DNA from: Akebia trifoliata | Lineage: Eukaryota > Streptophyta > Magnoliopsida > Ranunculales > Lardizabalaceae | Length of the DNA: 64,000 nucleotides | Assembly: GCA_017979445.1 (NCBI GenBank) | Contig: CM030711.1 | Location: 3,472,001-3,536,000, forward strand | Direction: 5' to 3' | In this document: positions 1-13,484 of the stretch, in pieces | How the letters are laid out: every line of letters starts with the position of its first letter | Numbering within the stretch: position 1 is the stretch's first letter | Notes under the pieces: model-generated | Databases searched by the model: none | What the model saw: the letters and a program-made list of their open reading frames with translations, nothing else | What the model was told of the DNA's origin: nothing | Made by a program: the position numbers and the translations under genes

Positions 1-210
1 ATAACACCTTCAGGCAATTTTAATAGTAATCTGGATTTATTCATCTACTGTTTGTTCTACTAAATTCAATAAGATATTATTACAGAGTGTGCAGACTTCT
101 GCACAAACAAGGTGATATCTTCAAGGAACTAGACATAAGACAAACAGAACATTGTAGTTGCCATCTGTAATTGCAGTCCAACAACCTCATTAGTTCTCCC
201 TTGCCTTCCT

Positions 211-218
211 TTATATAA
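211..218 (+). promoter_or_regulatory. Probable TATA box of the germin-like gene
   Basis: TTATATAA lies about 90 bases before the ATG at 308, a usual spacing for a plant gene with a 5'UTR of about 60 bases. Nothing else upstream (1-210) is recognised. Confidence 0.6.
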
Positions 219-307
219 ACAACACTTCAACGAACCCTTAAGTATCCTTAAAAATACGCTATTAAGCTATACAGCCTATTCTATCATAACATATCGAGTC
301 ATCTACC

Positions 308-928
308 ATGGCTTTCAAGCATGAAACCTTCTTAGCACTACTAGCTGTGTTTGCCATTCTCAAATTTGCAACTGCAGGGGACCCTGACATCACCACTGAC
401 TTTACACTCCCCTCAAATGTCACTGCAGTCGACGCCAACTTCTTCACCAACACTGCCTTACGGATCCTTGTTGGGGCAGACCCACCCACTACATTTGAGG
501 TCTTGAAAACTAGCTTGGCTGAATTCCCGGCTCTTGATGGCCAGAGTGTTTCCTATGCTGTGCTACAATATCCAATGGGCACCATTAATCCTCCTCACAC
601 TCATCCCCGCTCCGCTGAGCTACTTTTCCTCCTTGGTGGTTCTCTTGAAGTGGGCTTCGTCGACACGGATAAAAAGCTCTATACACAAACACTCCAAGCA
701 GGTGACATGTTTGTGTTCCCTAAGGGGCTCGTTCACTACCAGTACAATGCAGATGCTAAGAACTTTGCCGTTGCAGTCTCCGCCTTCGGTAGTGCAAATG
801 CTGGAACAGTGTCGGTTCCCAACTCTGTCTTTACCACAGGCATTGATGACACCATCTTAGCTATGTCATTCAAGACTGATGTTGCCACCATTCAAGCGAT
901 CAAGGCCGGACTTGCAATCAAAGCCTAA
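308..928 (+). CDS. Germin-like protein (cupin), intronless, 206 aa
   Basis: Secreted, probably apoplastic, manganese-binding cupin. A hydrophobic signal peptide covers about residues 1-23. Cupin motif 1 has the metal ligands H97, H99 and E104 (HTHPRSAE); motif 2 has P138, G140 and H143 (GDMFVFPKGLVHYQYN), so all four ligands are present. An N-glycosylation site is at N37 (NVT). The length fits the germin family (about 200-230 aa). The oddity is that there is no cysteine in the whole protein, so the N-terminal disulfide of classical germins is missing; as I remember it, the GLP9-3-like subgroup shares this loss. The start is the only ATG in good context and is followed directly by the signal peptide. 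Oxalate oxidase activity is not implied; most GLPs lack it, and superoxide dismutase activity is only a family possibility. A TATA box lies about 95 bp upstream. Confidence 0.95.
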   Translation: MAFKHETFLALLAVFAILKFATAGDPDITTDFTLPSNVTAVDANFFTNTALRILVGADPPTTFEVLKTSLAEFPALDGQSVSYAVLQYPMGTINPPHTHPRSAELLFLLGGSLEVGFVDTDKKLYTQTLQAGDMFVFPKGLVHYQYNADAKNFAVAVSAFGSANAGTVSVPNSVFTTGIDDTILAMSFKTDVATIQAIKAGLAIKA

Positions 929-3227
929 AATTAAAGCTCCTCACTATTTCATCTCACAGTTGTTCCTTCAGCTTATCTATGTTGTGGATTTATTTTCCTT
1001 TCACTTGAAGTGAATAATAATCTTTTACTCTATCAAGGGTATCTGTGTTAGCTTTCAAAAATAATAATCTAGTCTTTGCTCACCTTTTTAATGGATTATT
1101 GAATTTTTCTTGCCTTTATCCAAGATGTACTAATAATAAAGTTCATCTATTAACACAATCATTGGTGATGGTTCCAATCATTTTAGCCTAGTTATTGCAT
1201 GTTTAATACTAATTTTATGTGTTTCTTCTACTCCAGAAAAAACACAGAGATAAATTATCACAAGTCAAGTTGATCATATTTCATAATTTTTGGATGGTTG
1301 AATTATGCCGGTGGAAGATCCAGAGAAATTACATAACCAGGGATGGGTTTTTTTATTTTTTTTTATTTACAGAAATGGGTATCTACCCATTTTCATGAAT
1401 AGTATTTTAACGAATATCATGTATTTATATTGAATAACATTATTGTAATTTGTGATGTTTGTTGCGTTAATTATTTTATGAAAAAAGATGATGAGGAATG
1501 GAGCAACACAATTGGTTGTTGCCAATACACATGAAATGGACAGCCTCTTAATGGTGTCCATGAACCCGAGAAATATACAAGGCTCTCCACTGTGTGACAT
1601 GTAACTCGTGGGCTCATGTGATCTATCCCGAACCTTGCGACCAAAACTTATTTTCCCATGAACCCCAATTCAATTGAAGTGCTTATATGGAGTCAATTGC
1701 ATAAGAATTGGGATTGCATCACCGATGCCAAATAAGTATGATCAATTGTGCCAAGCAGAACCTAAGTGACTCAATCTTGGTTTTCTCTTTTTTGTAGAAT
1801 AGTTAAGTAGCTTCCACACCTTAATGCACTTGTTTTCATATCCACAACAACAATAGCTACTATGTGGGTGGTGTGAAGGGTTTTCCACCATTTGAGGTGG
1901 CAATATAAGTGCAATACAGACACTGTAACGGTTATGATCCAGAAAAAAGGCTTTTCTAGCTTGTCACGTAAAAGGTTGGGGTGTTGGTTTTGAGTAGTCC
2001 ATGCATGTCAGTTACATGAAGAACTTCCCTTCGACGAAGTTAATAATTTGTCGAGACAACCATTAGGATAAAACACATATCCCAAGAATAAGTAAATTCC
2101 TTGTCGGGATTTTTTAAATTTTCCATGGGTTACCTGTTACCTGATCCCAACCCTTTCTTATTTATTTAAAAAATGCATGCATGTAAGACTTATGCAAGGT
2201 GCCTAGAGGCTTTCGATGCTTATAGTATTTAAAAACACTATTATAGATAACTTAGCTTGGCCAATGAACATGTATAGTTCCAAGGTTAAGGGAATTTTAA
2301 GCTTTGTGTTAAAGGTTGTACACAAGGTAGCCAACTATAGGTTGAAGTTTACTAGGCTTGTTTGTATATTTCCTTCTTGGACCCAATTGGTGTTGTGGAC
2401 GTGCAATGGCTGTTACTTAGCTCATGCTTGTCTCTTCTTTGGTTTGGTATGCATGCCTCATAGCTTATTGCTTCTTTTTTCGAGTCGTGTTGGAGTGACC
2501 TCAGGATTGAACCTTATATTGCACATCTTGGAGTGAAAGTGGATAGTAACCATATATGCTTTTTCACTCATATCTCGAGGAAAGCATCTATGATTCCCAT
2601 ACACTTTCACGTCAAGGTGTACAATGTGAGGTCACTTCAGCATTATCCTTTTTTTCCGCCTAAATCTGAACCACATCATGGACCCCAGAGAGTTGATGTG
2701 TTATTTTGCCAACATGACAGTCCACACAACCCCACCACCGATCTTAACAAGCCAGTCGACTAGCTTCACTCAATATTGACTATCTAGAAGATCAAAATAG
2801 CCTTAACATCATTACTAAATGACAACACATACACTTCCAAATTAATTTATATACAAACATTAACTTATGTGTTTAAATTTAAATACATTAGATGCGGGGC
2901 AGTATTTTACTTCGTGACTCTAGTTTCCAACTAAACCTGCCAAGCTAAATGCAAAGAGGCTTAAAAGAATTGTTCAATGATCACAAACTAAACAAAAAGA
3001 GGGTTAATTACTAGTTTACTTTATTACAACACATAGACTTTGATGTTCACCCAATCTTGAAACTTGCGGGTGTAAACATCTGAAACTTCGATTACTATGA
3101 AACAAGCTTGAAAAAAGGTCTAGGCCATTTCATAAAAAAGAATACAAACTGGCTCATAGGTTGGCCCCATGAACATAAAAAATTTAGGGGAACCCATTTG
3201 TTGGAAAATTTAGGTGAGCTTGGCTTC
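929..3227. other. Spacer between the germin-like gene and the PPR gene
   Basis: It holds the germin-like 3'UTR (AATAAT motifs near 1013-1020) and a palindromic MITE at about 2496-2635, listed separately. No coding frame with recognisable content was seen; the small open frames are short and of low complexity. Confidence 0.5.
2496..2635. mobile_element. Palindromic MITE, family B copy 1
   Basis: The ends read GTGACCTCA... and ...TGAGGTCAC as inverted repeats. The centre is a hairpin whose halves, a GATGCTTTCA-like arm and its complement, flank TCATATCTCG. The same centre appears at 3832-3962 and 32250-32400. There is no coding capacity and the superfamily is not assigned. Confidence 0.6.
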
Positions 3228-6200
3228 TCATCTAGCTCTTTTTCTTTGATCATAGTCAGAGGAAAGCCTTCTGGCCCAAAGACTTTCATTGGGTGACCAT
3301 GAAATTGGGAACCCAGCAATTGCACACCATCTTAGGTTCAATAGGGCAGCAGCAAAATTTTCCCCAGAATCCCTAAAGATCTTTATTATCCGTAAGTCAG
3401 CTTTGGAGTCTTCTGCGAGGATAAAATCATCCTCAAACTCTTGCCTCTTTTCTTGAAGAATGTTGTCGTCCTCAGATATCATTCGCATACTAAGAACCTG
3501 CAATGCCTCCATGGCCGTGCTGAGAAAACTGCTGTCAACGTACGTGGAGAACACATAAGAACAGGTTGATGGATCGGGCTGGATTTTCTCTTGGTGCATT
3601 CGCTCTACAATAAGCTCGATTATGTCAATTCGGCCCTGAAAGAATCAAGTCAGCATAGAGGGTCAACCATCAAACAGAACTTAAAGGTTGGTCAGTCTAA
3701 ATTACTAGCAGACACATGCATAGAATGACATGAGTCTCAGAAGTGTAAAATGGGTTATTGTAGTATGCCCTAATGTTCTACTGAATAGTTATGTTTATTT
3801 CCAAAAGAGTTGTGCTAGAATAACATTGAATTTGACATCGATTCACACATTGCTGACGTGGATGTGTGTATGGAGTCAAAGATGCTTTTCACTCATATCT
3901 CGATGAAAGCATCTATGACTCCGTACACACATCCACATCAGGAATGTGTCAATCGATGTCAATTTCAATTTTACTTGAGTATTTTCCTTTCCAAAATAAT
4001 ATACAGAGATACGAGTACCTTCAGAGATGCCTCTAGAAGAATGGTGTTAAATAACAGCACATCTAACTGAATCCCTTCCATGCTCACTTGATCCAAAAGA
4101 TGCAATGCTTCATCAAAATCTTCATTTGCCAACACAATCTGAGGAAAAAGAAAAAACATTTTGTCTCGATAAGCAACACAATTCCATTAATCAGGAAATG
4201 GGGATACAAAGAAAAAAGGAAACCAAAACAGAGGTTGAGAGGAGCACCAAGTGGCAACCCAAAGATTAGGAATAAAGAAAATTAAAGGAAAAACACGCAC
4301 ACGCACACACACACACACACACAAAATAACAGAATCCAATCTAAAAGGTAAAATCATCATAATATGGGCAAAACATTAAATTCGGTAGGCAGAAAATAAA
4401 CGGCTCCAAAACTACGTGATTTATTCCAACAATATTAAGTACAGATCCATTATCTCATGTCACAATAGATAGAATGTTTAACAAATTAAACTCAAAGAAA
4501 GTGGTAGAATGTTGGTCTAAGAGTTAAGAGTTGGAAAAAAACTCCTATTAGATACATAAGCCTCAAAATGGTTCTATACCAAAGAATCTTGAGAAGAATA
4601 CCTTTATGAGAGCAGTATAAGTACATGTCTGCGGACAAAAACCATCACGCAGCATCATAGAAACAAGTGCACAAGCAGATCTGAAACATCTTATAATACT
4701 GCAGCAATCAATCATGATATTGTATGTTGCAGCATCCGGTGGCAAATCAAACAATTTCATTCTTTTGAAAACTTCTATGGCCATGTGACTCTGCATTGGA
4801 TGACAAAGGGATGGATAGTCAAGTAGCACTCCATAAATAATAAAAAAGTGCCAAATATATATATATATATATGGACAAAGAAAATGAGAAAAATGTTTAG
4901 CTTCATTATTGAAAACACTTACTTCCTTAGCCTCAACAAGTGAATGCATTACGGTATTGTAGATAGCTGTTCCTGGATCACTGTTTGTGCGAAAGAAATG
5001 GTTTTCTGCTACACCAAAATACTGGATTACCTCTCTAGTCATGCCCTCAGCTCCAAGAGCTTTCAGCTGAAAGAAAACCAAATATAAGATAAATGTTATT
5101 TTCCAGTGTACTCAAAAGCCAGAATTGTACCAACATCTTAAGAAATTTGAAACATGGTGGCTATGAGCTACCATAATTTTTCTATTTATTAATGTTATTT
5201 ATTTAAATATATTATATTATGAATTTACAAATTTCATTATGCGAGGCTTATGCCTTATGCCCTATGCCTCAGCATCTGAAACATTGGATGAATTAATTCA
5301 CAAATTGAATGAACAAAAGTGTCTAGTGACCAATGAGCACATACACCTACTATTTTCTCTCATTTGAGGGGGTTAGGGATCCACTATCAATCTTTTGGAC
5401 TAAAATATATGATATCAGCTATTACCAAAGGAAATAAAAAGATATATAAACAAACAAAGACAAATATTCTAGACGTTAACTTAACATTATTTTTTTACAC
5501 ACCAGTACAAAACTGGGATAGAAGCAGGGGGCGGATTTACAGTGAGGGCACTTGCCCCCACAAGAATTTTCAAAGTCTATTGATTAGTGAGCTCACGGCG
5601 GATAAAAAAATCTGCCACTATTGCCCCCACCCAAAAAAATAAAAAATATTCCACTCTTAGTTGCCCCCACAACCATTTTTATTTCATTCTTAGTGGTCCC
5701 CACAAAAAAATTTCTACTCTTGGTTGCCCCCACATGGGCAAAATACTGGCTCCACCCCTGGATAGAAGATGATAATATGAAAAAGAGGATTACCAAATTC
5801 AGCATGGACATATGACTGTGCTGAACTCCATTTTGCATCATATCCACTTCTATTGCATTTATCCTTTTTGCAGTATCTACCTGTGACAACATATTCCCCT
5901 CCTCATAAGGGGCATTCACATTGCCAAACAAGGAAAAAAGCAGCTCATATGTCCTAATATCTGACTTGAGCTTCAACTGCTTTATTTTAGCAAATACCCG
6001 TACTGCACGTTCAGGTTGATCCTGCAACATGACAATAGTTCAAGAATTCCATCATCATAGAAAAACAAGTAGTAGAACGGGAACCTAAAGTCAGGTGTCG
6101 TCATTACTAAAATAATTTGTTGGAATTAATTTTTGAATGAAGTTGAAGCATAATCAGTAAAACTAATTCCATCTTGGTTTTTATTTGGTAGATCTCTACA

Positions 6201-9200
6201 AATTAATGACTCTTAGGCTTGCTTTTGAACCACTTCTATTGTACCATCAAACAAACAAGGCCTACTTCTTGAACTGAAAGGAAAGGATCAAAACTCATTT
6301 TGAATTGTTCTTGGCAGATTCCTTTTCTTTCTAATTATTAAAAAAAACTAAAAAAAAGACTGTTGAAGCTAATATAACACAGTTAAAGGAGATAATGATG
6401 ATAAGGAATCTCAAGTTTTAGAAGCAAATGTTTACCATAACATCACACGCAGCAAGTAATGCATTAAAGGGGTGAACATATGGATGTTCAACCATTTGTT
6501 CCAGCAGAGCCTCGGCTAAGTCCAGTTCTAAAATTTTGCTGCAACCTATGGAAAGGGTTGCAAGAGTGGCATTATAAGGCTTCAAATTCATGTCTCCCAT
6601 TGCTTTTAGCTGCCAAAACATGAAAATAAGTTTGGTCGAAAAGAATATGGCTTCTAAAAAACAGAAATAAAAAAGCCATTTACGCAAGAAAATAGTCGTA
6701 TTTGCAAACTGAAGAGAATGCAAAAGAATTTAGATATTGATATTCTATGCGAAAACTGCAATCCATCAAGACAACTCACCACTTTCATGCCATCAATAAC
6801 ACCTCTCTCAGAAACAACAGCTCTGATGAAGCCATCATATGTGTGGCTAGATGGTTCCAACCCAAGATTGCACATCTACATTAACAGGAACCTAAACTTA
6901 GTGAACCATATGATGGAAAACTAAATAAAATATAATGAAAGTGCATATAAAAATAACTAGTAAAGCATACAAGTCAACAGGATGAACATAGCCTCAACTG
7001 TACATAGGGACAGGAAGTGTAAAGAGACTTGAAAATACTGTGAGTCTGTATCATTTTCAAACCCAATGCCGTAATTCTCACGAGGTATAAGCAGAGAACT
7101 TGATAAATTTTAGAAGGAAAAATATCTCCTCTACTGCACACAGTAAAATGTTTATCTCATTGAACTGTCACCATGTTCAGTGTAAATATTTAGATTATTG
7201 CCAAATAAATTTTTTTTTTTTTTGATAAGTTGAGATATACACATATACTAGAGTTTGCCCGTGACATAGATATAGAAATTGATAAGTTGAGATATATTGG
7301 GGTTTAGGGGGCGGAAGAGGAAAAACAATAAATTTGGAAGGGTATTATTGGAAAAAAAAAAGGAAAAGAGGAAAAACAATATAGAACAGTTGTAGGGGAG
7401 TTTTTGGAAAGGGGTAGAAGAGAAAAAGACGATAAAGTTGAGGGTGTTCTTAGAAAGGAGAAGAAGAGAGAAGACAAAAGAGGAGGGAGAATCATCCTCA
7501 AGATACATTGTTTATGGGGTATATCAGTTTAAAATGTAACAAGATCCTAGAAAACATAAGAGGACTTTTTTAAGTGAGTGTATGAAAACTACCTGTAGCA
7601 ACAGCTGCTCAGCCAGCTCACAGTTTCTAGACTGTGCACATGCATGTATCACATCACTGAAAGACCATCTTAAGACTTTCATAATTGGTATGGTTTCAAT
7701 ATCTTTTCTTAGCCTGTTAAAGCCGCCACTCTGAAGTTCTAAACCCAAAGCACTGCCCTGATTAGCCACAGAAGACAAACTTCTACAACCTTTATCTGCC
7801 TCAACCAGCGAACTGTCAAGACAATTGTACATGTCATAGGGCACTTGGTGTGTCTTATTAGATGTATCGACGTGGCTGTCTCTTAGAATTCCTTCTGTTC
7901 TTGTCGAACCATCTTCAAATAGAGAATGAGGCGGACGGTTTCCATTGCCCTTCATGCAACATCTCTTAATTCCAAATTCACTATTTGAAGGAATGGGAAT
8001 ATCCAATCTTGAAGAACAAATTTTTCCTCCAGAAGATCTTTTAATAGAGGCACTTCTCTGGAAAGCCAAAGCCACCATATGTTGTAAAGCTTCACAAGCA
8101 GATACCAGATCTCCTAATCTTGTAAACGACCAAATAAATTTTCGAAGTGAAATAATGCTTGGGTTATAGAATTTGGTCAATTCTTTCCAGATTTCATGGA
8201 CTGCAGACAGGTTTTGCTGCCAAACTGCAAGCTACAAATGAAGTAAAATAAAACTGGCATTAGAATATGCATGTATATTGCAGAATTAATCAAAACTCAA
8301 ACATAAGACTCATCCAAAACTGAAATTGCTTTCCACAATATTAATCTAGTTTTACTATAAATGAAACAACAAAACAAGACCAACAAAGGAAAAAAGACTA
8401 ATGCTAAGAAAACTTGTAAGGGAACCAAAAGAAAGATAACTGAAATGAATGAAGTGCCTTCAGTGGTGCAATAACAAGAAGCTAGGCCTCTGAGCACCAC
8501 AAACCTTGACAAGCTCCCAGTATGTTACTTCAGATTTCCCCATCAGTCGGCTCTCCATTAAGCCCAAACAATTGTTGGCATGAGCCATGCTTCGCATTTG
8601 AGCACAACCATTCAAGAAAACATTATACATGGGCAGCACAGAATCAGTACGATGGTTTTCCCCAAGAAAAGTCAGCCAATTGAATGCCTGGAAGAAGAAA
8701 AAAAAAAAGATAATTTGTTGGTAAAGACATGAATAATTTAGTTCCAACTACAGTTCAACCAAAATAGTGCAGAATTTACAACTGCTGGACCAATATTGGT
8801 GAACATGACAGTGCCCAACCAAACAACAACAATAATAACATGTTTAAATATCATTTGTGCTCTATCCAGATAGAGGTTTATTCATCTGAAAATAGCAAAG
8901 GATCCAATTTGTCCCATCAAGTCACTCAACAGAGACCACCAGAGGAAATGATCATATTCTTACATTATTTTATATAAGTACGTTCTTACAATTATTAAAA
9001 CGAAAAAAAGGTAACCAAAGCAAAAGCAACGACATCAACTTGTTTACATATAGAATTAAAAACAATCAATTGATCACTGATTAAATGTGATTAAATTAAA
9101 TGTGATTAAATGTCCACAGAATACAAACCCCCCCCCCCCCCAAAAAAAAAAAAAAGAGGTGCTTCATATGTCATGGATTACAATATTTGGTGGATTTCAC

Positions 9201-12200
9201 ATAGAGGGAGGCACATAAACATCACATTTTGAGCTCTCTAAAGCTAGCAAGTGCCTTAGATATGGTCAACTAGATCTACCGGATAACAAAAGAAGTGCAT
9301 GCTACATCAAAAGCAGAGTGATGCATATATGACAGAACCGAGAATTAAAAATAAAACCAAGTAGGATGGAGCATAAAATAAAGGTGCCACTCCATTTCAA
9401 GGTTGTCAAGGGATAGCCTTGAGATTTGAACCTGGTCAAGGGTGTGAACCTAATGATAGCTCATATAAAGTTCGTTAAATGGCTGGGCAATGGAGTTCCT
9501 CACTACAAAGCCAAAGTAGTATTTACTACCACCCTCCCACTCTCCCCCAATCTTACCTCCTATATTTTCAAATTGATGGGATGCCCACCAGACCAAGGTC
9601 TTCTCTCATAGAATAATAAGAAAGAACCTAAATGCCTTTTTCTTCAACCCATATAACAAAAAACCATAGATTTCTTTCCCCAAAAAACCAATCATCTCCA
9701 ATCTTCAACCTCTATGATAAATAACTTTAATATATTGAACCTCACCTTCAATCCCTTGTTTTCAACATGGCCTTAGTCCCTTATAAAAAACCCTCACTCT
9801 CACTTTTTATGTCCAAAATCCCAGAATCCTCTATTTAAAAAATCCTATATTGTTCTTGAGGACACCTTGTTCTTTTATTAATAAAATTTCAGTTATAAAA
9901 ATAAAAAAAAATACAAAAAAAAAAATTGTTCTTGAGGTGAAGGTTTAAGTAGATAGAATCTTAAGGTTGAAGAGGACAATAATTCTTTTTAAACGTTGAA
10001 GTAGATAGAATCTCAAGATTAGGGTAAAAATTTTTATCCAATAGGTTGAAGATGGCTTTTTTTTATGAAGGTAAAGCAAAGATTTTATCAATAAGGGAAA
10101 AACAAGGTTAAAAAAAAAACAAGCAAAGGTGGTCAAGGCAGCCACCACACAAGAAAAACCAAAAGCAAAAGAAGGCAAGCAAACCAACAAAAGCCTCGAA
10201 CTCAGTCTACATATAAACCATCCCATCTGTACACAAAATCCTCAAAGATGGCTGGTCTTGGGAAGAAAAAACCTAAGGTTTTCTTTGGTTAAAAAGTTGA
10301 AAACGAAGGCACACATTTAGTCATTCATAGTCTATTAGAGAAGATCAAGGTCAAAGGGGGTATGTCATCAGTTTGAGACCTTAGGGGGATATCACAAAAA
10401 CTCACCAAAATGTGGATGGATATGTCAAACTCAACCCAGAAAAAATTCTAGTTTGGTATGGGTTCATTGTATTCCACAAAACATGTTCATTGTTCAACAT
10501 AGTAGGAATGAATCTAGTAACACATGTTCAGACTAAGAGGTCATGCTATAATCATGATTGGGTTGCTTTTCATGGTTATTATCTTAAATACCATTACCAG
10601 TAAACAGAAGCCGAGAATGAAAGAAAGCCATAAAAAAGAGTTTCAAATAACAGATAAAGACAAAAGGTTGGAATGGTATACCTCATTAAGATAGCCTCCC
10701 TTCGTGAGAGATTGAATGATAAACATACAACATCTCTTGTTCAAACCTATCTCTTTTTCTTCCATAATTCTCCAAGTCTCCATGACAAACTGCACAAGAA
10801 AGAGTCATCTGCAAAAATGCAACATTCAAAGAACATCCTCTTATCTAATAAACACTAGGGAACATAAAATAAGCTGAACAGGCAAACCATCCTCCCACAC
10901 ATAGTGGATGTAAGGACCCATGGGTCCTAACTACCAACAAGGAGATTATCCTGGCCAAAAGTTACAATTTCTAAAATGACCCTAAGCATCCAATCCAAAT
11001 GAATATTTTCTAACTATCCAAATGAATGCAACAGATTTACTTTTTAGCATCATCCAAGTTGGTTAATTAAAAAAAAGAGAGAGAATGGGTCAATTAGGCC
11101 TTGAGATTCCCCGAAAGGACTAGCCAATTTGTTCACAATCTCCAGCATTTTCACCGGCAACCGATCTATTTCACAAATCAAAACATGTTCCAGGGAGAAA
11201 AAAAAAAAAACACAAACAATGGAGAGTGTAAGACTTACTCTTTTTCCTTGTTTTTTATTATAAAAAAAAAAAAAAAAACAGGCAAAATCATCAAAATCCC
11301 AAAAAGTTGGGATGGTTGAACGAATTTGGTTATTTCATTCAATTTGTACAAAGGGATATTCCTTCTAACAAAAGTTATATTGGTCTTTGATGCCCATAAC
11401 AAATCATCTCATTCGAATTTCCCTTAACTTATCACCTCCTGGTGTGACTCCTATATTTGATGAATGTATTCACTTCTAATTTTATCTTTCTTAATTTTTC
11501 CACTGACCCATCTCAACATCTCATATCTCTTACACTACGAACATGTTATTTCTTGATTGCCCACATTCAATTTCATAAAACATAACCAGTGTTACAATTG
11601 TCACATAACATTTTCCTTTTAATTTGATCCGAATGCATCAGCACATATCACACCAGAAGCACACCCCACTTCCACCATCCAGCTCTAATTCTATAGGGAA
11701 CATGCTTATCAACCTCTACATTTTTATGGATAACAGAAGCAAGGAAATGGAAATTGCTTTGAAGTGTTTCCTATACATCAATTTGTACTAGCCCTAGCTT
11801 ATGTGTGTAACAAAAGTTGCAGTCTGTATTAACGTATTCTAAAGCACCTGAGAATTAGGCCTTGAGGTTCATCTCACATAAAAGCCTTGAGACTTTAACG
11901 TAAGGGACATTTTCCCCAAAATCTTATGCCTTTCTCAAAGAGACATTGAAGAAAACTTATGCCTTAGAGGACATGTATGCCTTTTGGCACCTATTGATCC
12001 TTACCCCAAGGATTTGGGATAAGGCTTTGTTGTTGTTGTACAACATTTAATTAACATAAAGGTCCATACTATTGGTCCTAATCTCGACAAGCATTAGTCA
12101 ATTTGCAACTCCATCAATCATTGGATCTTCATTCTTTTACTTTTTCTTTAAATTATTTTTTCTCTCGTTCTTTTTTTTTTATGCAAAACCTACTCTACAT

Positions 12201-13484
12201 CTTCATCTAATCTTAAAGTGTCGCTATAGTTTCTTAGTTAGAGTCATTGCTACACTTAAGTATTGTGTTTTTTGTTTAAGTAATTAAAACTTTGGAAGAG
12301 TTAAACAATGGGTATGGTACAATTTTAATTTAGTTTCAAGGAATTTATAATTTGGTATTGTGTTTTTTATTTCTGTTTTATGTTTTTATTATTTATTTTT
12401 TTATATTATGTGAAAATAATCTGATTCGAGATGACCATCATAATATAGTATAAAAGAAACTTAGCCTCCTTTTATTTGAATTTGTGTTATTCACTTATAT
12501 ATATTTGTATTTATCTTTTTAAAAACGCATGCCTATAAAGCTTATCTTGAGGCTTTGGCTAGTGAGAAGTATCACCTTACCTCTTAGCATTTAAAAACAC
12601 TGCTCCATATACTTGCTCTTGATCCTAACTTTCTTGTAGTTGACTTAATACAACCTAGATTGACAATGTAGGATCACATTAAAACTCAATGTTGATCAAT
12701 AATTTCGAGAAGTTATTATGCTTACCAACGGATCCGGTGATCTTGCACAATAATCGAGTATATAAGTAAAGTCATCAACTCCTAAAGAATCATTCCGCTG
12801 ACTGAGATTCAAAAGCAGATTGGAAGCTCTGTCTCTTTCCCCTAAATGAAGGGCGTTAACGATTTGTACCTGCATTGACGTTGCTGCAACAGATTCTGCT
12901 CCAATGCTAAAATGTCTGATACCTGCAACCGTAAGGAGGCATCATAAACCTTGTAAAGTACTTGAACACTTAAGAACATTGATAATTGAATTAAAAAATC
13001 ACAAAAAATAAAATAAAAATAAAAATAAAAACCTTTCGAATTCGAAAAGGTTCGTGAGGATTTGGATCCATCGAAAGCATTCTTCTTCCCCTGAAAAAAA
13101 ATTAATAATTGACTTAAAAAACGTGAAAATTTCAAGTATTGATCATTAAAAATTAAACCTTTATACTGAAATTAAATAGAATTCTGTTGGGAAAAAAAAA
13201 TTATGCAAAGCGTTTATTTTTTTTTTTTAATTATCTATTAACAACTTCTTCCTCCCCTGAAAAAATTAATAATTGAATTAAAAAATTGAAACTTTCAAGT
13301 CATAATCAGTAAAAATTTAATATTTTTACTGAAACTAAATAGAATTGCAAAAAATATGCGAAGTGTGCTTTTTTTTTATTGTGTGTGTGTGAATAAAATG
13401 TACCTTTTTGTGTGATTTAGCTCTACAAAACGACTCTGCAAATAAACGAAGATGAGCCCTCGACCTGCAAAACGATATATGCAT
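3228..13484 (-). CDS. Pentatricopeptide repeat protein, At1g76280-like, 13 exons, 874 aa
   Basis: Organellar RNA-binding helical-repeat protein. Coding exons in transcript order: 13484-13404, 13090-13033, 12922-12726, 10789-10682, 8687-8505, 8231-7593, 6875-6780, 6609-6436, 6021-5794, 5066-4923, 4790-4602, 4138-4019, 3635-3228. All junctions are GT-AG and the total of 2625 nt stays in one frame to TGA. The N-terminus (MHISFCRSRAHLRLFAES) is rich in Arg and Ser and poor in acidic residues, like a mitochondrial presequence. PPR-type helix pairs are clearest at the C-terminus, for example PDAATYNIMIDCCS and DVLLFNTILLEASLKG. The many introns are unusual, since most plant PPR genes have none. The match to At1g76280 is from memory; the PPR assignment itself is secure. 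No E, E+ or DYW editing domain was seen. Introns hold a hAT MITE (5525-5760), a family B MITE (3832-3962), an RTE-like tail (about 11850-12040) and (CA)n near 4298-4321. Confidence 0.88.
3832..3962. mobile_element. Palindromic MITE, family B copy 2, in the PPR last intron
   Basis: The terminal inverted repeats are about 20 bp (TTGACATCGATT-ACACATT against its complement at the right end), and the central hairpin is the one seen at 2496-2635. It lies wholly inside the last PPR intron (3636-4018), so the coding frame is untouched. Confidence 0.7.
5525..5760. mobile_element. hAT-type MITE with perfect 8-bp target duplication
   Basis: A 236-bp element whose left end is CAGGGGGCGGATTTACAGTG and right end GGCTCCACCCCTG, i.e. 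CAGGGGYGG-type inverted ends. It is flanked by GATAGAAG at 5517-5524 and again at 5761-5768, the exact 8-bp duplication expected of hAT transposition. The interior is rich in TTGCCCCCACAA units. It sits in the PPR intron between the exons at 5794 and 5066. A second copy lies at 57627-57865. Confidence 0.92.
11850..12040 (+). mobile_element. RTE-type LINE 3' tail relic
   Basis: It ends in GGGATAAGGCTTTGTTGTTG, a (TTG)n-like tail typical of plant RTE non-LTR elements; the same phrase recurs near 19790 and 60920. Upstream is too decayed to translate. It lies in a PPR intron. Confidence 0.45.

Noticed and set aside
4563..5081. A single 172-codon minus-strand frame
   Set aside because: It crosses a real intron with a (TA)n tract; the PPR protein uses only 5066-4923 and 4790-4602 of it.
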